Part shown: piece by piece, positions 17,436 to 26,759 of the stretch | Layout of the letters: every line of letters starts with the position of its first letter | Position numbering within the stretch: position 1 is the first letter of the stretch | Source of the DNA: an uncultured Porphyromonadaceae bacterium | Lineage (GTDB): Bacteria; Bacteroidota; Bacteroidia; Bacteroidales; Muribaculaceae | DNA: 62,505 nt | Reading direction: 5' to 3' | Assembly (NCBI GenBank): GCA_947178215.1 | Contig: CAMWXJ010000016.1 | Coordinates: 1 to 62,505, forward strand | Program-made: the position numbers and the translations under genes | The notes under the pieces: generated by a model | What the model was told of the DNA's origin: nothing | The model's database searches: none | The model's input: the letters and a program-made list of their open reading frames with translations, nothing else

Positions 17436-18626
17436 TTAGTTATTTGACGGTTTGATTTTCAATGTGTAATAGAGCAGATACGCCACTCCGACAGTCATCA
17501 CTGCCACTGCGCCGACCTGGCCGGCGGCATCGGCGGCATAGCCCATTGCGAGGGGGAAAACGGTGCCTCCGAAAAGACCCATAATCATGAGTCCGGAAAC
17601 CTCATTCTTCTCATCCGGCGAAGCCATCAGAGCCTGCGAGAAAATTACTGAAAATATATTTGAGTTGCCGAAGCCAATCAGGCCAAGCGCGACATAGATC
17701 ATTGTCAAAGACTCGCAGGTTAAAAGCATAACCATTGCCGCGAGCATCAACACTACACTGATTCCAAAAAATAGTTTCGGCGACACATAGCGCAGAATAA
17801 AGGCTCCGAGGAAGCAGCCGGCTGTACGGAAGATGAAATAGACGCTTGTTGCAAATCCGGCTTCTTCGAGCGGCAGACCGAGACGCTCCATGATGATTTT
17901 GGGAGCGGTAGTGTTGGTGCCCACGTCGATGCCTACGTGACACATTATGCCGAGGAAACAAAGAAGAATGAAAGGACGGCCGAGCAGTCTGAGGCATTCA
18001 CCGACACCGGAAGCCTTGTCAGAACGCTCCTCCTCGATGGGAGTGGCGGCGAGAGTCGAGATCGACACAAGGCTTATAACGGCATAGATCACGAACAGCG
18101 CGCGCCACCCGAGGCCGAAGGTCGGAAAATAGGTTGTGGCTCCCCAAGCTGCGATTATCGGTGCGAGAAACGAGGCTATGGCCTTGACAAACTGGCCGAA
18201 TGTCAGCGTCGATGCAAGCCGGCTTGGGCTTATGAGGTTTGACACCAGCGGATTGAGCGAGGTCTGCATGATGGCATTGCCGATGCCGAGCAGAGAGAAC
18301 GAGAGAAGCATGGTAATGTAGCTGTCGCCTGTGATTGGGAGTATCAGCGAGACGGCTGTCACAAGCAGGCTCAGAAGCACTGTTTTCTTGCGACCGATGC
18401 GGTTCATCAGCATTCCGGTGGGTACTGAAAATATCAGGAACCAGAAGAATACGAGCGAGGGGAAGAGATTGGCCTGCGAATCGGTCAGGCTCAGGTCTTT
18501 CTGCACATAGTTGGATGCTGTGCCCACAAGGTCGACAAATCCCATTGCGAAGAAACAGAGCATCACGGGGGCTATCTGTATAAGCGAACTTTTCTTGTCG
18601 CCGGCTAAAGTCTGTGTTATTTCCAT
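17436..18626 (-). CDS. MFS sugar permease, FucP/GluP type (probable fructose transporter)
   Basis: A 396-residue integral inner-membrane protein with about twelve hydrophobic segments and the MFS loop motif MNRIGRKKTVLLS between segments 2 and 3. It resembles the FucP/GluP sugar:proton symporters of Bacteroidetes. Between GH32 and fructokinase in one operon it most likely imports the fructose freed in the periplasm. Gaps to its neighbours are 28 and 34 bases. Fructose specificity is inferred from context. Confidence 0.9.
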   Translation of the reverse strand: MEITQTLAGDKKSSLIQIAPVMLCFFAMGFVDLVGTASNYVQKDLSLTDSQANLFPSLVFFWFLIFSVPTGMLMNRIGRKKTVLLSLLVTAVSLILPITGDSYITMLLSFSLLGIGNAIMQTSLNPLVSNLISPSRLASTLTFGQFVKAIASFLAPIIAAWGATTYFPTFGLGWRALFVIYAVISLVSISTLAATPIEEERSDKASGVGECLRLLGRPFILLCFLGIMCHVGIDVGTNTTAPKIIMERLGLPLEEAGFATSVYFIFRTAGCFLGAFILRYVSPKLFFGISVVLMLAAMVMLLTCESLTMIYVALGLIGFGNSNIFSVIFSQALMASPDEKNEVSGLMIMGLFGGTVFPLAMGYAADAAGQVGAVAVMTVGVAYLLYYTLKIKPSNN

Positions 18627-18654
18627 AACTTGTTATTAGTATTTAGAGGAGGAT

Positions 18655-20490
18655 TCATTTTACGTTTATCGAATAGATCTTAAGGTCTGAGAGTCGGGCG
18701 TTGCCGCCAGTAGTCCGCATCGAAAGACGGTTGTAGGGACTGTTGGGGAACACGAGGTTGGTCATTGCGAAGCGGCCGTCTTTTCCAAAGACTTCTATGC
18801 TTGAACGGTCAATGAAGATGCGTAGCCCCACTTTTTCACCATCAGTATAGGCCGGGCTTACGGTCACTGCCGGGAAATCCTGGCTGAAGTCTACTATTCC
18901 GCTATTGCGGCGGTCGAATGACAGACTGTCTGACTTGGCATCATAAACCATCACGACTTTTTCGCCGGCGGCATTTGAAAGTTCTATTTCCACTGATTCG
19001 GCTTTCTTGGGGCTGAACTCCATGTCGATCTCACAGAGTTCGGGTATGGAATATGTTCTGGCCTTTGAACTGACGGAGGTCTTTGAGACTGATTTCACGA
19101 GCTCGCCTTTTATAGCATCGACCTCAGGAGAGGGAGTGGATGACACGTAGAGCTGATCGTCGTTCGCACGGAAGATTCCCATTTCGCGCGGAAGTGTGTT
19201 GGCGCTGCGAAACTGCATTGTCGGCACCTCAGGGGCATATTGCCAGTTGCTCATCCAGCCTATCACCGTGCGGCGCCCGTCAGGGGCATCGCTGAAACTT
19301 ACGGTCGCATAGTGGTCCTTGCCGTAGTCGAGCCACTTGGTGGGAACCCGGCCTGTGTCATCGGTGTCAGAAGTGAAAGTCTTACCGTCGAAATCACCGA
19401 TGAAATACTGTGTGGCGCTGCCGCCGAATGGACCGCCGGGATTCAGGTTGCAGAGAAGCACCCACTTCTTTTTTGATTCTCCTTTGACTGGCAGCTCGAA
19501 GAGGTCGGGACATTCCCATACGCCATCCTGCGCGCCGAGACCGCGACCGAATCTGCTTTCAAGAGTCCACTCTTTCATGTCGGGCGAAGAGAAGATGAGC
19601 ATCTCATGGTCAAGGGCGTGGGCGAGTACCAGAATCCAGACATTACGCTCCGCATCCCAGAACATGTTTGGATCGCGGGCCTCACTGTCAAGTGGAAGCA
19701 CCGGGTTACCGTCATATTTCGTAAAAGTCTCTCCGTTGTCATCGCTCCAGGCAAGGCTCTGAATCTGACTTGCGGCTGCCGAAGTGTACATAGCCACCAC
19801 CGCGTCCTTACCGAAACCGGCGCTGCCGCTGCAATCCACAGCCGAACTTCCGCTGAATATCATTCCGAGGCCGTCAGGCTCAATCACAGCGTCGGGGCGG
19901 TGATCCCAGTGGATCAGGTCGCGGCTGACAGAGTGTCCCCACGAGAGATTCTGCCATCTCGAGCCGTAGGGATTCCACTGGTAGCAGAGATGCCATTCGC
20001 CATCCTTGTAGAACATTCCGTTCGGGTCATTCATCCAGCCATAGAGCGGAGTGTGGTGATAGGCCGGACGGAATTTTTCACGATTACCGGTATCGAATGT
20101 ATCAGAAACTGATATGTTATGCCAGCAGGCGTCTTCCTTGGCCTCGCGGACCGACGAACGACTCTGCGAGGTGACCACGTTGAGCAAAACTTTCTTTCCT
20201 TTATAGTCTTCTATTTTCAGAGGCACAGTATAGTCGACTTTCGACTTGGCCAGACGTACGCTGAGAGTTTTGTCTGTCTTGCCGTCAACCAGCACGTTGA
20301 CCGTAGCCTCGTCATTCGACTCCTGAACAGGGAGTAAGATATATTTACCGTCAGCGGTAACACGCACGAGAGTGTTGTTGATGCCGAGATGTTCGATCTC
20401 GACCCCTCTGTCAGCGGCACTGAGAGATCCGGCGGCTCCGATTGCCGTGGCGGCAATCATCGGCATCACGATATTAGAGATTCGGTACAT
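18655..20490 (-). CDS. Glycoside hydrolase family 32, exo-fructanase type
   Basis: It cleaves fructose from beta-fructans or sucrose-like oligosaccharides. The 611-residue protein has a signal peptide (about residues 1-25, cleavage after LSA) and no lipobox, so it is probably periplasmic. An N-terminal beta domain (about 28-125) precedes the five-bladed propeller. The catalytic set is intact: nucleophile Asp155 in GWMNDPNG, stabiliser Asp273 in ARDPNMFW, and acid/base Glu326 in WECPDL. A C-terminal beta-sandwich ends the protein. It is the first gene of the - strand operon. Whether inulin, levan or short oligosaccharides are preferred cannot be told from sequence. Confidence 0.95.
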   Translation of the reverse strand: MYRISNIVMPMIAATAIGAAGSLSAADRGVEIEHLGINNTLVRVTADGKYILLPVQESNDEATVNVLVDGKTDKTLSVRLAKSKVDYTVPLKIEDYKGKKVLLNVVTSQSRSSVREAKEDACWHNISVSDTFDTGNREKFRPAYHHTPLYGWMNDPNGMFYKDGEWHLCYQWNPYGSRWQNLSWGHSVSRDLIHWDHRPDAVIEPDGLGMIFSGSSAVDCSGSAGFGKDAVVAMYTSAAASQIQSLAWSDDNGETFTKYDGNPVLPLDSEARDPNMFWDAERNVWILVLAHALDHEMLIFSSPDMKEWTLESRFGRGLGAQDGVWECPDLFELPVKGESKKKWVLLCNLNPGGPFGGSATQYFIGDFDGKTFTSDTDDTGRVPTKWLDYGKDHYATVSFSDAPDGRRTVIGWMSNWQYAPEVPTMQFRSANTLPREMGIFRANDDQLYVSSTPSPEVDAIKGELVKSVSKTSVSSKARTYSIPELCEIDMEFSPKKAESVEIELSNAAGEKVVMVYDAKSDSLSFDRRNSGIVDFSQDFPAVTVSPAYTDGEKVGLRIFIDRSSIEVFGKDGRFAMTNLVFPNSPYNRLSMRTTGGNARLSDLKIYSINVK

Positions 20491-20533
20491 ACTTTATAAT
20501 GTCTGTTATGGGGGTTAGAGTTGTTTGACAATG

Positions 20534-20541
20534 CAAAACTA
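20534..20541 (-). promoter_or_regulatory. -7 element for the GH32-permease-fructokinase operon
   Basis: On the - strand this reads TAGTTTTG, a full match to TAnnTTTG, with about 37 nt left to the GH32 start. No TTTG lies at the -33 position. Instead the shared 17-bp motif at 20563-20579 begins 21 bp upstream, as expected for an activator-dependent promoter. Confidence 0.55.
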
Positions 20542-20562
20542 TCAACTCCAACCGATTATATC

Positions 20563-20579
20563 TATAAAAAATCGTGCAT
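20563..20579. promoter_or_regulatory. Fructan-locus operator candidate, copy 1
   Basis: TATAAAAAATCGTGCAT occurs here between the divergent GH32 and HTCS genes and again, base for base, at 23568-23584 before susC. Downstream of each copy there is an ATATGTT (20590 here). The copy lies next to the GH32 -7 element and 68 bp before the HTCS -7 element. Confidence 0.6.
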
Positions 20580-20647
20580 TCGATGTCAAATATGTTGCAT
20601 GGGTGCAAAATTACAAGCAAAGTACTTATTTTTCATAATATTATCCT

Positions 20648-20655
20648 TATCTTTG
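20648..20655 (+). promoter_or_regulatory. -7 element for the HTCS regulator gene
   Basis: TATCTTTG, a full match to TAnnTTTG, about 36 bases before the ATG at 20691. No TTTG lies at the expected -33 position. It supports the downstream start at 20691 over the earlier in-frame start at 20574. Confidence 0.55.
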
Positions 20656-20690
20656 CAGGAGACGCAGGAAACATTTTCTTAACATCAGCC

Positions 20691-23435
20691 ATGAACAGAA
20701 TCATCATACTCTTACTCATGTTGGCGTCAATGCTCTTCTTCCACTCGTGCCGGAAAAATGAGCCTTACCGCATCGGGGTCTCCCAATGCAGCCAGGACGG
20801 ATGGCGCATGAAAATGAACGATGAGATCAACCGCGAGATCATGTTTCATCCGGAGGCCACAGTAGAGATCCGTTCGGCCGACAACAGCAATGAGTGCCAG
20901 ATTGCCGACATCCGTTATTTCATGGACAACGGTTTCGATATCATCATCGCCGCTCCTAACGAAGCTGATGCCATCACACCTATAATAAAGGAGGTGTTTG
21001 AGTCCGGAATTCCTGTGATTGTCTTTGATCGCAAGATCAACGGCGACACCTACACCGCCTTCCAGGGAGTAGACAACACCGAAATCGGAAAAGCTGCCGC
21101 CCATTATGCCCGACATCTCATCGGCAAGGGAGGCAAGGTGATAGAAATCTGCGGGCTGAAAGGCTCTACACCGGCCATCGAACGCCACGAAGGATTCCAC
21201 CGGGGTGCTATCGACGAGGATATTTCAGTTGTGGCATCTGCTTCCGGCGACTGGACCTACGAGTCTGCCGTACCGGTGGCTGATTCACTCTTGGCTGCAC
21301 ATCCTGACGCAGACATGGTATACGCCCACAACGACCGCATGGCCATAGCCGCCTCCGACGTAGCCAAGCGGCGTGGGATGAAAATCAAGACCATAGGCAT
21401 CGATGCCGCTCCTGAGATTGGCATCAAAGCCGTGGCCGATAGCGTGATTGATGCCACTTTTCTCTATCCAACCGAGGGCTACAAGCTAATCCGCACCGCG
21501 CTTGCAATACTGGAAGGGAGGCCATACGATCAAGTGACAAATCTGCCTTTGTCCTCACCGGTTGATATAACCAACGCCGACATACTGCTACTTCAAAACG
21601 AATCTCTTAAAGAAGAGACCGCAAAAATCAAGCTGCTCAAAAGTCAAGTAGACGATTACTGGAGCCGCCATTCGGCTCAGACCTCACTATTCTTTGCTGC
21701 CGTGGTCATCCTTGTGCTGCTTGTCGGCGTTCTTTTTCTGCTTCTGCGCACCTTCTGGCAGCGTCAGCGCCACCAGCAACAGCTCATGGAACAGAACCGA
21801 CTGCTTGAAGAACAGCGCGATGCGCAGAAAGAGCTCAACGAACAGCTCCACGCCGCCACTCAGTCGAAACTCGTATTCTTCACCAATGTCTCGCATGATC
21901 TGCGCACACCCCTTACGCTGATAGCCGAACCGGTCGAGCAGCTTGTCGGGGCCGACAACCTCACTCCCCAGCAGCACGTGCTGATGAAGATAGCCGACAA
22001 GAATGTAAAGATACTACGGCGCCTGATAAACCAGATACTCGATTTCCGTAAATATGAAAACGGCAAACTCGACATAAATCTTACAGAAGTGAATTTCGGC
22101 TCACTCGTCCATGACTGGACAGAGGCATTCCACGCCATTGCACGCAAGAACGACATAAGACTTTTTATAGACATCAGACTCCCTGACGACTTCACGATTG
22201 CAATAGATGTGGAGAAAATAGAACGCGTATTTTTCAACCTCATGTCTAACGCATTCAAATACACCCCTGCCAACGGCTACATACGCTTTGAGGCTTCATG
22301 TTCCGACGGCCAACTGGTATTCACTGTGGCCGACACCGGCCGTGGAATATCAGTGGAAGACCTGAGCAATATATTCGACCGCTTCTATCAGGTAGACAAA
22401 GTCCACCCAAACGGTTCCGGCATAGGTCTCTCTCTTGCCAAAGCCTTCGTAGAACTCCACGACGGCCACATCTCGGTAGAGAGCCAGCTTGGTGTAGGCT
22501 CGGAATTCACCGTCTCCATTCCTGTCAGACACATCTCTGACACGGCCGAGGCAGTGACCTCGTGCATTATCAGCGAGAGCGTTGTCGACGCCGAACTTGG
22601 AGAAATAGAGCCTGAACCCCAGGAAATAGATGCCGGCAAGCCACTGCTGCTTGTGATTGACGACAACGAGGACATCCGCCACATGATACGCGAACTTCTC
22701 TGCGACGAATATGTAATGATTTTCTCGGCCAACGGCAAGGACGGTCTACGGCTTGCGGCCAAATATGTTCCCGACCTTATCATATGCGACGTCATGATGC
22801 CGATGATGGACGGCCTCGAATGTTGCCGCCGCATTAAAGAAGAGGTATCGACATCACACATTCCGGTGCTCATGCTCACAGCATGTTCGATGGACGAACA
22901 GCGGGCGCAGGGCTACGACAGCGGGGCTGACGGCTATGTGGCAAAACCGTTCAACTCTTCAGTGCTGGAAGCAAGATGCCGGAATCTTATCGACAACCGG
23001 CGCAGAATCAAGGAGCTCTGGTCAGCAAACCAGATCGGTAGCGTAAGCGACAGACCGCGCCCGGCGCTGTCGGACGGCAACACTACGGCTTCCAACGGTA
23101 ATATTGACAATGAATTCTACGCCCGCTTCCTCTCTATAGTCACCGCCGAGATGGGCAACTCTGATCTGAACGTTGATATGCTTGCCTCGCGCATGGGACT
23201 GGGGCGCTCGCAGTTCTACCGCAAAATCAAGGCACTGACCAACTACAGCCCGGTGGAACTCCTTAGAAACCTCAGACTGAAACGCTCGCGCGAGCTCCTG
23301 ACCACTACTCGGAAATCAGTCAGCGAAATCGCCTATGAGGTGGGATTCTCGACTCCGGCCTACTTCACAAAGTGCTACAAAGAAGCCTTCAACGAAACCC
23401 CGACCGAACTGCGCGAACGGCTTGCATCAAAATAA
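20691..23435 (+). CDS. Hybrid two-component system regulator with periplasmic sugar-binding sensor
   Basis: A 914-residue one-protein signalling system. In order: an N-terminal hydrophobic signal (1-19); a LacI/RbsB-like periplasmic binding domain (about 25-310); one membrane helix (about 333-356); a coiled coil; a histidine kinase with phospho-acceptor His402 in SHDLRTPLTL; an ATPase domain; a receiver domain with Asp700 in ICDVMMPMMDG; and a C-terminal AraC-type HTH (about 810-910). The regulator of the B. thetaiotaomicron fructan locus (BT1754) has the same sensor type and binds fructose, so fructose is the expected signal. It is divergent from the GH32 operon and upstream of susC. Confidence 0.95.
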   Translation: MNRIIILLLMLASMLFFHSCRKNEPYRIGVSQCSQDGWRMKMNDEINREIMFHPEATVEIRSADNSNECQIADIRYFMDNGFDIIIAAPNEADAITPIIKEVFESGIPVIVFDRKINGDTYTAFQGVDNTEIGKAAAHYARHLIGKGGKVIEICGLKGSTPAIERHEGFHRGAIDEDISVVASASGDWTYESAVPVADSLLAAHPDADMVYAHNDRMAIAASDVAKRRGMKIKTIGIDAAPEIGIKAVADSVIDATFLYPTEGYKLIRTALAILEGRPYDQVTNLPLSSPVDITNADILLLQNESLKEETAKIKLLKSQVDDYWSRHSAQTSLFFAAVVILVLLVGVLFLLLRTFWQRQRHQQQLMEQNRLLEEQRDAQKELNEQLHAATQSKLVFFTNVSHDLRTPLTLIAEPVEQLVGADNLTPQQHVLMKIADKNVKILRRLINQILDFRKYENGKLDINLTEVNFGSLVHDWTEAFHAIARKNDIRLFIDIRLPDDFTIAIDVEKIERVFFNLMSNAFKYTPANGYIRFEASCSDGQLVFTVADTGRGISVEDLSNIFDRFYQVDKVHPNGSGIGLSLAKAFVELHDGHISVESQLGVGSEFTVSIPVRHISDTAEAVTSCIISESVVDAELGEIEPEPQEIDAGKPLLLVIDDNEDIRHMIRELLCDEYVMIFSANGKDGLRLAAKYVPDLIICDVMMPMMDGLECCRRIKEEVSTSHIPVLMLTACSMDEQRAQGYDSGADGYVAKPFNSSVLEARCRNLIDNRRRIKELWSANQIGSVSDRPRPALSDGNTTASNGNIDNEFYARFLSIVTAEMGNSDLNVDMLASRMGLGRSQFYRKIKALTNYSPVELLRNLRLKRSRELLTTTRKSVSEIAYEVGFSTPAYFTKCYKEAFNETPTELRERLASK

Positions 23436-23467
23436 GCTCCCGGAAACAAACAGCGTGACACATCAAG

Positions 23468-23514
23468 ACACACTGACACTCCTGCACAAAGGAGCTGCCG
23501 GTGTGTTTCCTTTT
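23468..23514 (+). terminator. Probable terminator after the HTCS gene
   Basis: ACACAC (23468-23473) can pair with GTGTGT (23501-23506) and the inner CTCC with GGAG. A pyrimidine-rich run (TTTCCTTTTCC) follows. Pairing is interrupted, so confidence is moderate. Confidence 0.5.
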
Positions 23515-23567
23515 CCGGTCCGAAGTACCTGCCAGTCACGGAGAGTTATCAATAATGGTGTTTTATG

Positions 23568-23600
23568 TATAAAAAATCGTGCATGGCACGATATGTTATA
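23568..23600. promoter_or_regulatory. Fructan-locus operator candidate, copy 2, with palindrome
   Basis: The 17-bp motif TATAAAAAATCGTGCAT (23568-23584) overlaps a perfect inverted repeat, ATCGTGC-ATG-GCACGAT, at 23576-23592. TGTTATA occurs at 23594-23600 and again at 23615-23621, exactly 21 bp apart, i.e. two helical turns. The motif ends 59 bp before the susC -7 element. This geometry fits binding by the AraC-type domain of the HTCS regulator. Confidence 0.62.
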
Positions 23601-23643
23601 GCCGACGCGACAGCTGTTATATGCACTACAACATATCCATTGA

Positions 23644-23651
23644 TAATTTTG
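23644..23651 (+). promoter_or_regulatory. -7 element for susC-susD
   Basis: TAATTTTG, a full match to the consensus, 28 bases before the susC ATG. A -33 TTTG is missing, which agrees with a promoter that depends on an activator. Confidence 0.6.
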
Positions 23652-23679
23652 CGTCAGAAATTTACCAATCTTTTAACCA

Positions 23680-26600
23680 ATGAAAAAAACTATCTTATAT
23701 GCGCTGTTCATGCTACTCGCTGTAATCAGCGCACAAGCACAGAACATCACAGTGCACGGAACGGTTTTATCGAAAGCCGATGATGAGCCTCTGATTGGGG
23801 CTTCCGTCATGTCAGAAGTCCTGAAGACTGGCGCAAGCACAGATATCGACGGTCAGTTCACACTCAAAGTTCCCGAAGGATCAAAAATCACTATCTCTTA
23901 TATAGGTTATCTACCGACGACTCTCGTGGCAGAGCCTGAGATGACCATATACCTCAGCGAAGATATCGGGATTCTTGACGAAGTAGTAGTGGTGGGCTAC
24001 TCGTCGGAGAAGAAGGCAGACCTCACCGGCTCTGTCTCAGTAGTGAAGATGAAAGATGTATCCGACACACCGACCGGCAACGTCATCCAGGCCCTCCAAG
24101 GCCGTGTGGCCGGTATGAACATCACCACTGACGGAACCCCCGGCGGTCTGAGCACAGGCACTTCGATTCGCGGAGCCTCTTCATTCCGCGGCGAGGCCAA
24201 CGGTCCGCTCTATGTAATCGACGGCGTGATGACCCGTGAGAATCCCGGCACCATCCTCAACAGCAACGATGTGGAGTCTATTCAGGTGCTCAAAGACGCG
24301 GCATCGGCCTCTATCTACGGCGCCCAGGCTGCCAACGGTGTAATCATCATAACCACCAAGCGCGCAAAAAAAGGTGAAAGCCGTGTGACATTCGACGCCA
24401 CTCTCACTCTTCAGACCTATCAGAGCGGTCTCGATATGCTCAACGCCGACCAGTGGGGCGACGTCTACTGGTCAGCCTACAAATACTCCTACGGCACAAC
24501 CCCGACCTCTGAGCTGTACGGCAATGGCGCCACTCCCTCACTCCGACCCTACGTAAACCTCAATGGAGTCATGGTAAACCCGCAGAACACCGACTGGGAA
24601 AAAGAAATCCACCGCACTGCTCTGATGCAGACCTACAGCGTAGGCCTCTCCAAAGGTGATGAAAACGGTTCGTCATCATTCTCGCTAAGCTGGCTTGACC
24701 ATGACGGCATCATCAAAGGCTCCGATTTCCAGAAAGCCAATGCCCGCTTCAGCTCCGACTACGGATTCATCAACAACCGCCTGCGCGCCGGCGGAAATGC
24801 CACCGTCAACTGGTGGCGCCAACACAATGCACCCGGCGGAATCGAGGAAAACGCCATCAAGATGCATCCCGCCCGCACAGTCTATGACTCGGAAGGCAAC
24901 TACAACGACCAAGTGGCCTTCGGCCTGAACGACACCCCCAACATTATGCGTCAGATCGAAGAGGAAGCCAACAACAAACGCGAATACTGGAGAGTGTTCG
25001 GCAACGCCTATCTCTCAGTCGAACCAATCAAGAATCTCGTCGTAAAGACCAACTTCGGTCTCAACTACCACAACGGCAACGACAAAATCTTCACCCCGGC
25101 CAATCTCCGCGACAAAACCAACAGTCTATATCAGTATTCCAGCAAGACCACAGACTGGGTCTGGACCAACACTGCACAATATAACGCCGATTTCGGCAAG
25201 AACTCAATAATGGCGCTACTCGGCATTGAGGCCAAGCGCAACCACTTCGAAGATATGTTCGGCGAAGGCAAAGGCCTTGAGATCGAGGACCCCGACTACC
25301 TCTATCTGGGCAATGTCACCTCAAACAAGAACACCGGTTCAGGAGCCTCAAACTACTCGATGTTCTCCGTGTTCGGCAAACTCAATTACACATGGGACAA
25401 TAAATATCTCGTCTCCTTCACCCTGCGCCGCGATGCATCATCGCGCCTTTCGACAAGCCACAACTACGACTGGTTCCCTTCTGTTTCGGCAGGATGGCGC
25501 ATCTCGCAGGAGAACTTCATGGAAGGTACACACTCCTGGCTCAGCGACCTCAAAATTCGAGGAGCATATGGCGTGAACGGCAATGACATCATAGCAAACG
25601 ACGCCTTCTATGCCAAATATGCGATGGACCTTGACCGCGCGGCCTATGCCATTAGCGGCGGCAACTCCCTGATGGCCGGCGCACTGCGCTCGCGAAGCAC
25701 AAATCCCGATCTCACATGGGAAAAAACCTATCAGACCAACTTGGGCTTCGATGCATCGCTGCTCAACAACCGTCTGTCACTCTCGTTCGACTACTTCCAC
25801 AAGCGCACCGAAGACATGCTTGTCGAGAAACCTTACATCGCCACCATTGGCGAGGGCGGCTACTGCTGGTACAACGGTGGCTCAATGGTCAACAAAGGCA
25901 TTGAAATCTCGGCCGAATGGCGACAGGCAATCAACAAGGATTTCAGTTACAGCGTGGGCCTCAACGTCACCGCGATGAAAAACGAGGTCACCGACCTGAT
26001 GAAAGACATCTACTACACATGGGGCGGCGGCAACGGTATCGACAAAAGCATCGTGGGCCAAGCCCTCGGATCATGGCTGGTCTACAAGACCGATGGAGTG
26101 TTCCGTACACAGGAAGAGGTCGACGCCTATATGGCGAAATACAATGTCAGCTTCGGCAGTCCGGCTGTTGGCCGTGTGCGCTATGTTGATGCAAACGGCG
26201 ACGGTGAGATCAACGACCGCGACCGCACATGGCTCGGCACCGACCTCCCCAAAGCCCAATTAGGTCTCAGTCTCGGTGCAAACTGGAAACAATTTGACCT
26301 CAGTCTGTTCTTCTCAAGCATAATCCGCGACGCATGGAATAACTCCAAGTACTATACCGACTTCTTCCCCCTCTGGACCGGCAACCACGGCACACAGCTC
26401 CTCGATGCAGCCCAGGCCTATGACCGTTATCTCCAGACCGGCTACTACGATTCAAGCGTACCGGCTCCCTCAATCGACAATAATAACAAGGAGAACGAGG
26501 GTTCCGACTACTACATAGAAGACGGCTCATTCCTACGTCTGAAAACCCTCTCGCTCGGCTACACCTTGCCCAAACATATACAGAACAAACTGAACATGCA

Positions 26601-26733
26601 GAATGCCCGCATATACTTCCAGGCCCAAAACTTGCTGACTCTTACCGGATACAGCGGTGCTGATCCTGAAGGTCTCGGCTATCCCTACGCGCTGCCACGC
26701 CAGTACACATTCGGCATTCAATTCGGATTCTAA
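23680..26733 (+). CDS. SusC-like TonB-dependent outer-membrane transporter
   Basis: A 1017-residue outer-membrane transporter that would import fructo-oligosaccharides with its SusD partner. It has a signal peptide (1-20, ending AQAQ), a carboxypeptidase-regulatory-like domain (about 24-95), a TonB-box-like region around DEVVVVGYSSEKK, a plug domain (about 115-220, with GxxSIYGAQAANGVIIITTK) and a C-terminal 22-strand barrel ending in aromatic residues (FGIQFGF). The HTCS is upstream and susD follows after 26 bases, so a SusCD complex is expected. The ligand is inferred from the neighbouring GH32. Confidence 0.95.
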   Translation: MKKTILYALFMLLAVISAQAQNITVHGTVLSKADDEPLIGASVMSEVLKTGASTDIDGQFTLKVPEGSKITISYIGYLPTTLVAEPEMTIYLSEDIGILDEVVVVGYSSEKKADLTGSVSVVKMKDVSDTPTGNVIQALQGRVAGMNITTDGTPGGLSTGTSIRGASSFRGEANGPLYVIDGVMTRENPGTILNSNDVESIQVLKDAASASIYGAQAANGVIIITTKRAKKGESRVTFDATLTLQTYQSGLDMLNADQWGDVYWSAYKYSYGTTPTSELYGNGATPSLRPYVNLNGVMVNPQNTDWEKEIHRTALMQTYSVGLSKGDENGSSSFSLSWLDHDGIIKGSDFQKANARFSSDYGFINNRLRAGGNATVNWWRQHNAPGGIEENAIKMHPARTVYDSEGNYNDQVAFGLNDTPNIMRQIEEEANNKREYWRVFGNAYLSVEPIKNLVVKTNFGLNYHNGNDKIFTPANLRDKTNSLYQYSSKTTDWVWTNTAQYNADFGKNSIMALLGIEAKRNHFEDMFGEGKGLEIEDPDYLYLGNVTSNKNTGSGASNYSMFSVFGKLNYTWDNKYLVSFTLRRDASSRLSTSHNYDWFPSVSAGWRISQENFMEGTHSWLSDLKIRGAYGVNGNDIIANDAFYAKYAMDLDRAAYAISGGNSLMAGALRSRSTNPDLTWEKTYQTNLGFDASLLNNRLSLSFDYFHKRTEDMLVEKPYIATIGEGGYCWYNGGSMVNKGIEISAEWRQAINKDFSYSVGLNVTAMKNEVTDLMKDIYYTWGGGNGIDKSIVGQALGSWLVYKTDGVFRTQEEVDAYMAKYNVSFGSPAVGRVRYVDANGDGEINDRDRTWLGTDLPKAQLGLSLGANWKQFDLSLFFSSIIRDAWNNSKYYTDFFPLWTGNHGTQLLDAAQAYDRYLQTGYYDSSVPAPSIDNNNKENEGSDYYIEDGSFLRLKTLSLGYTLPKHIQNKLNMQNARIYFQAQNLLTLTGYSGADPEGLGYPYALPRQYTFGIQFGF

Positions 26734-26759
26734 ATGCATCATCTTAAATCTAAATCATA

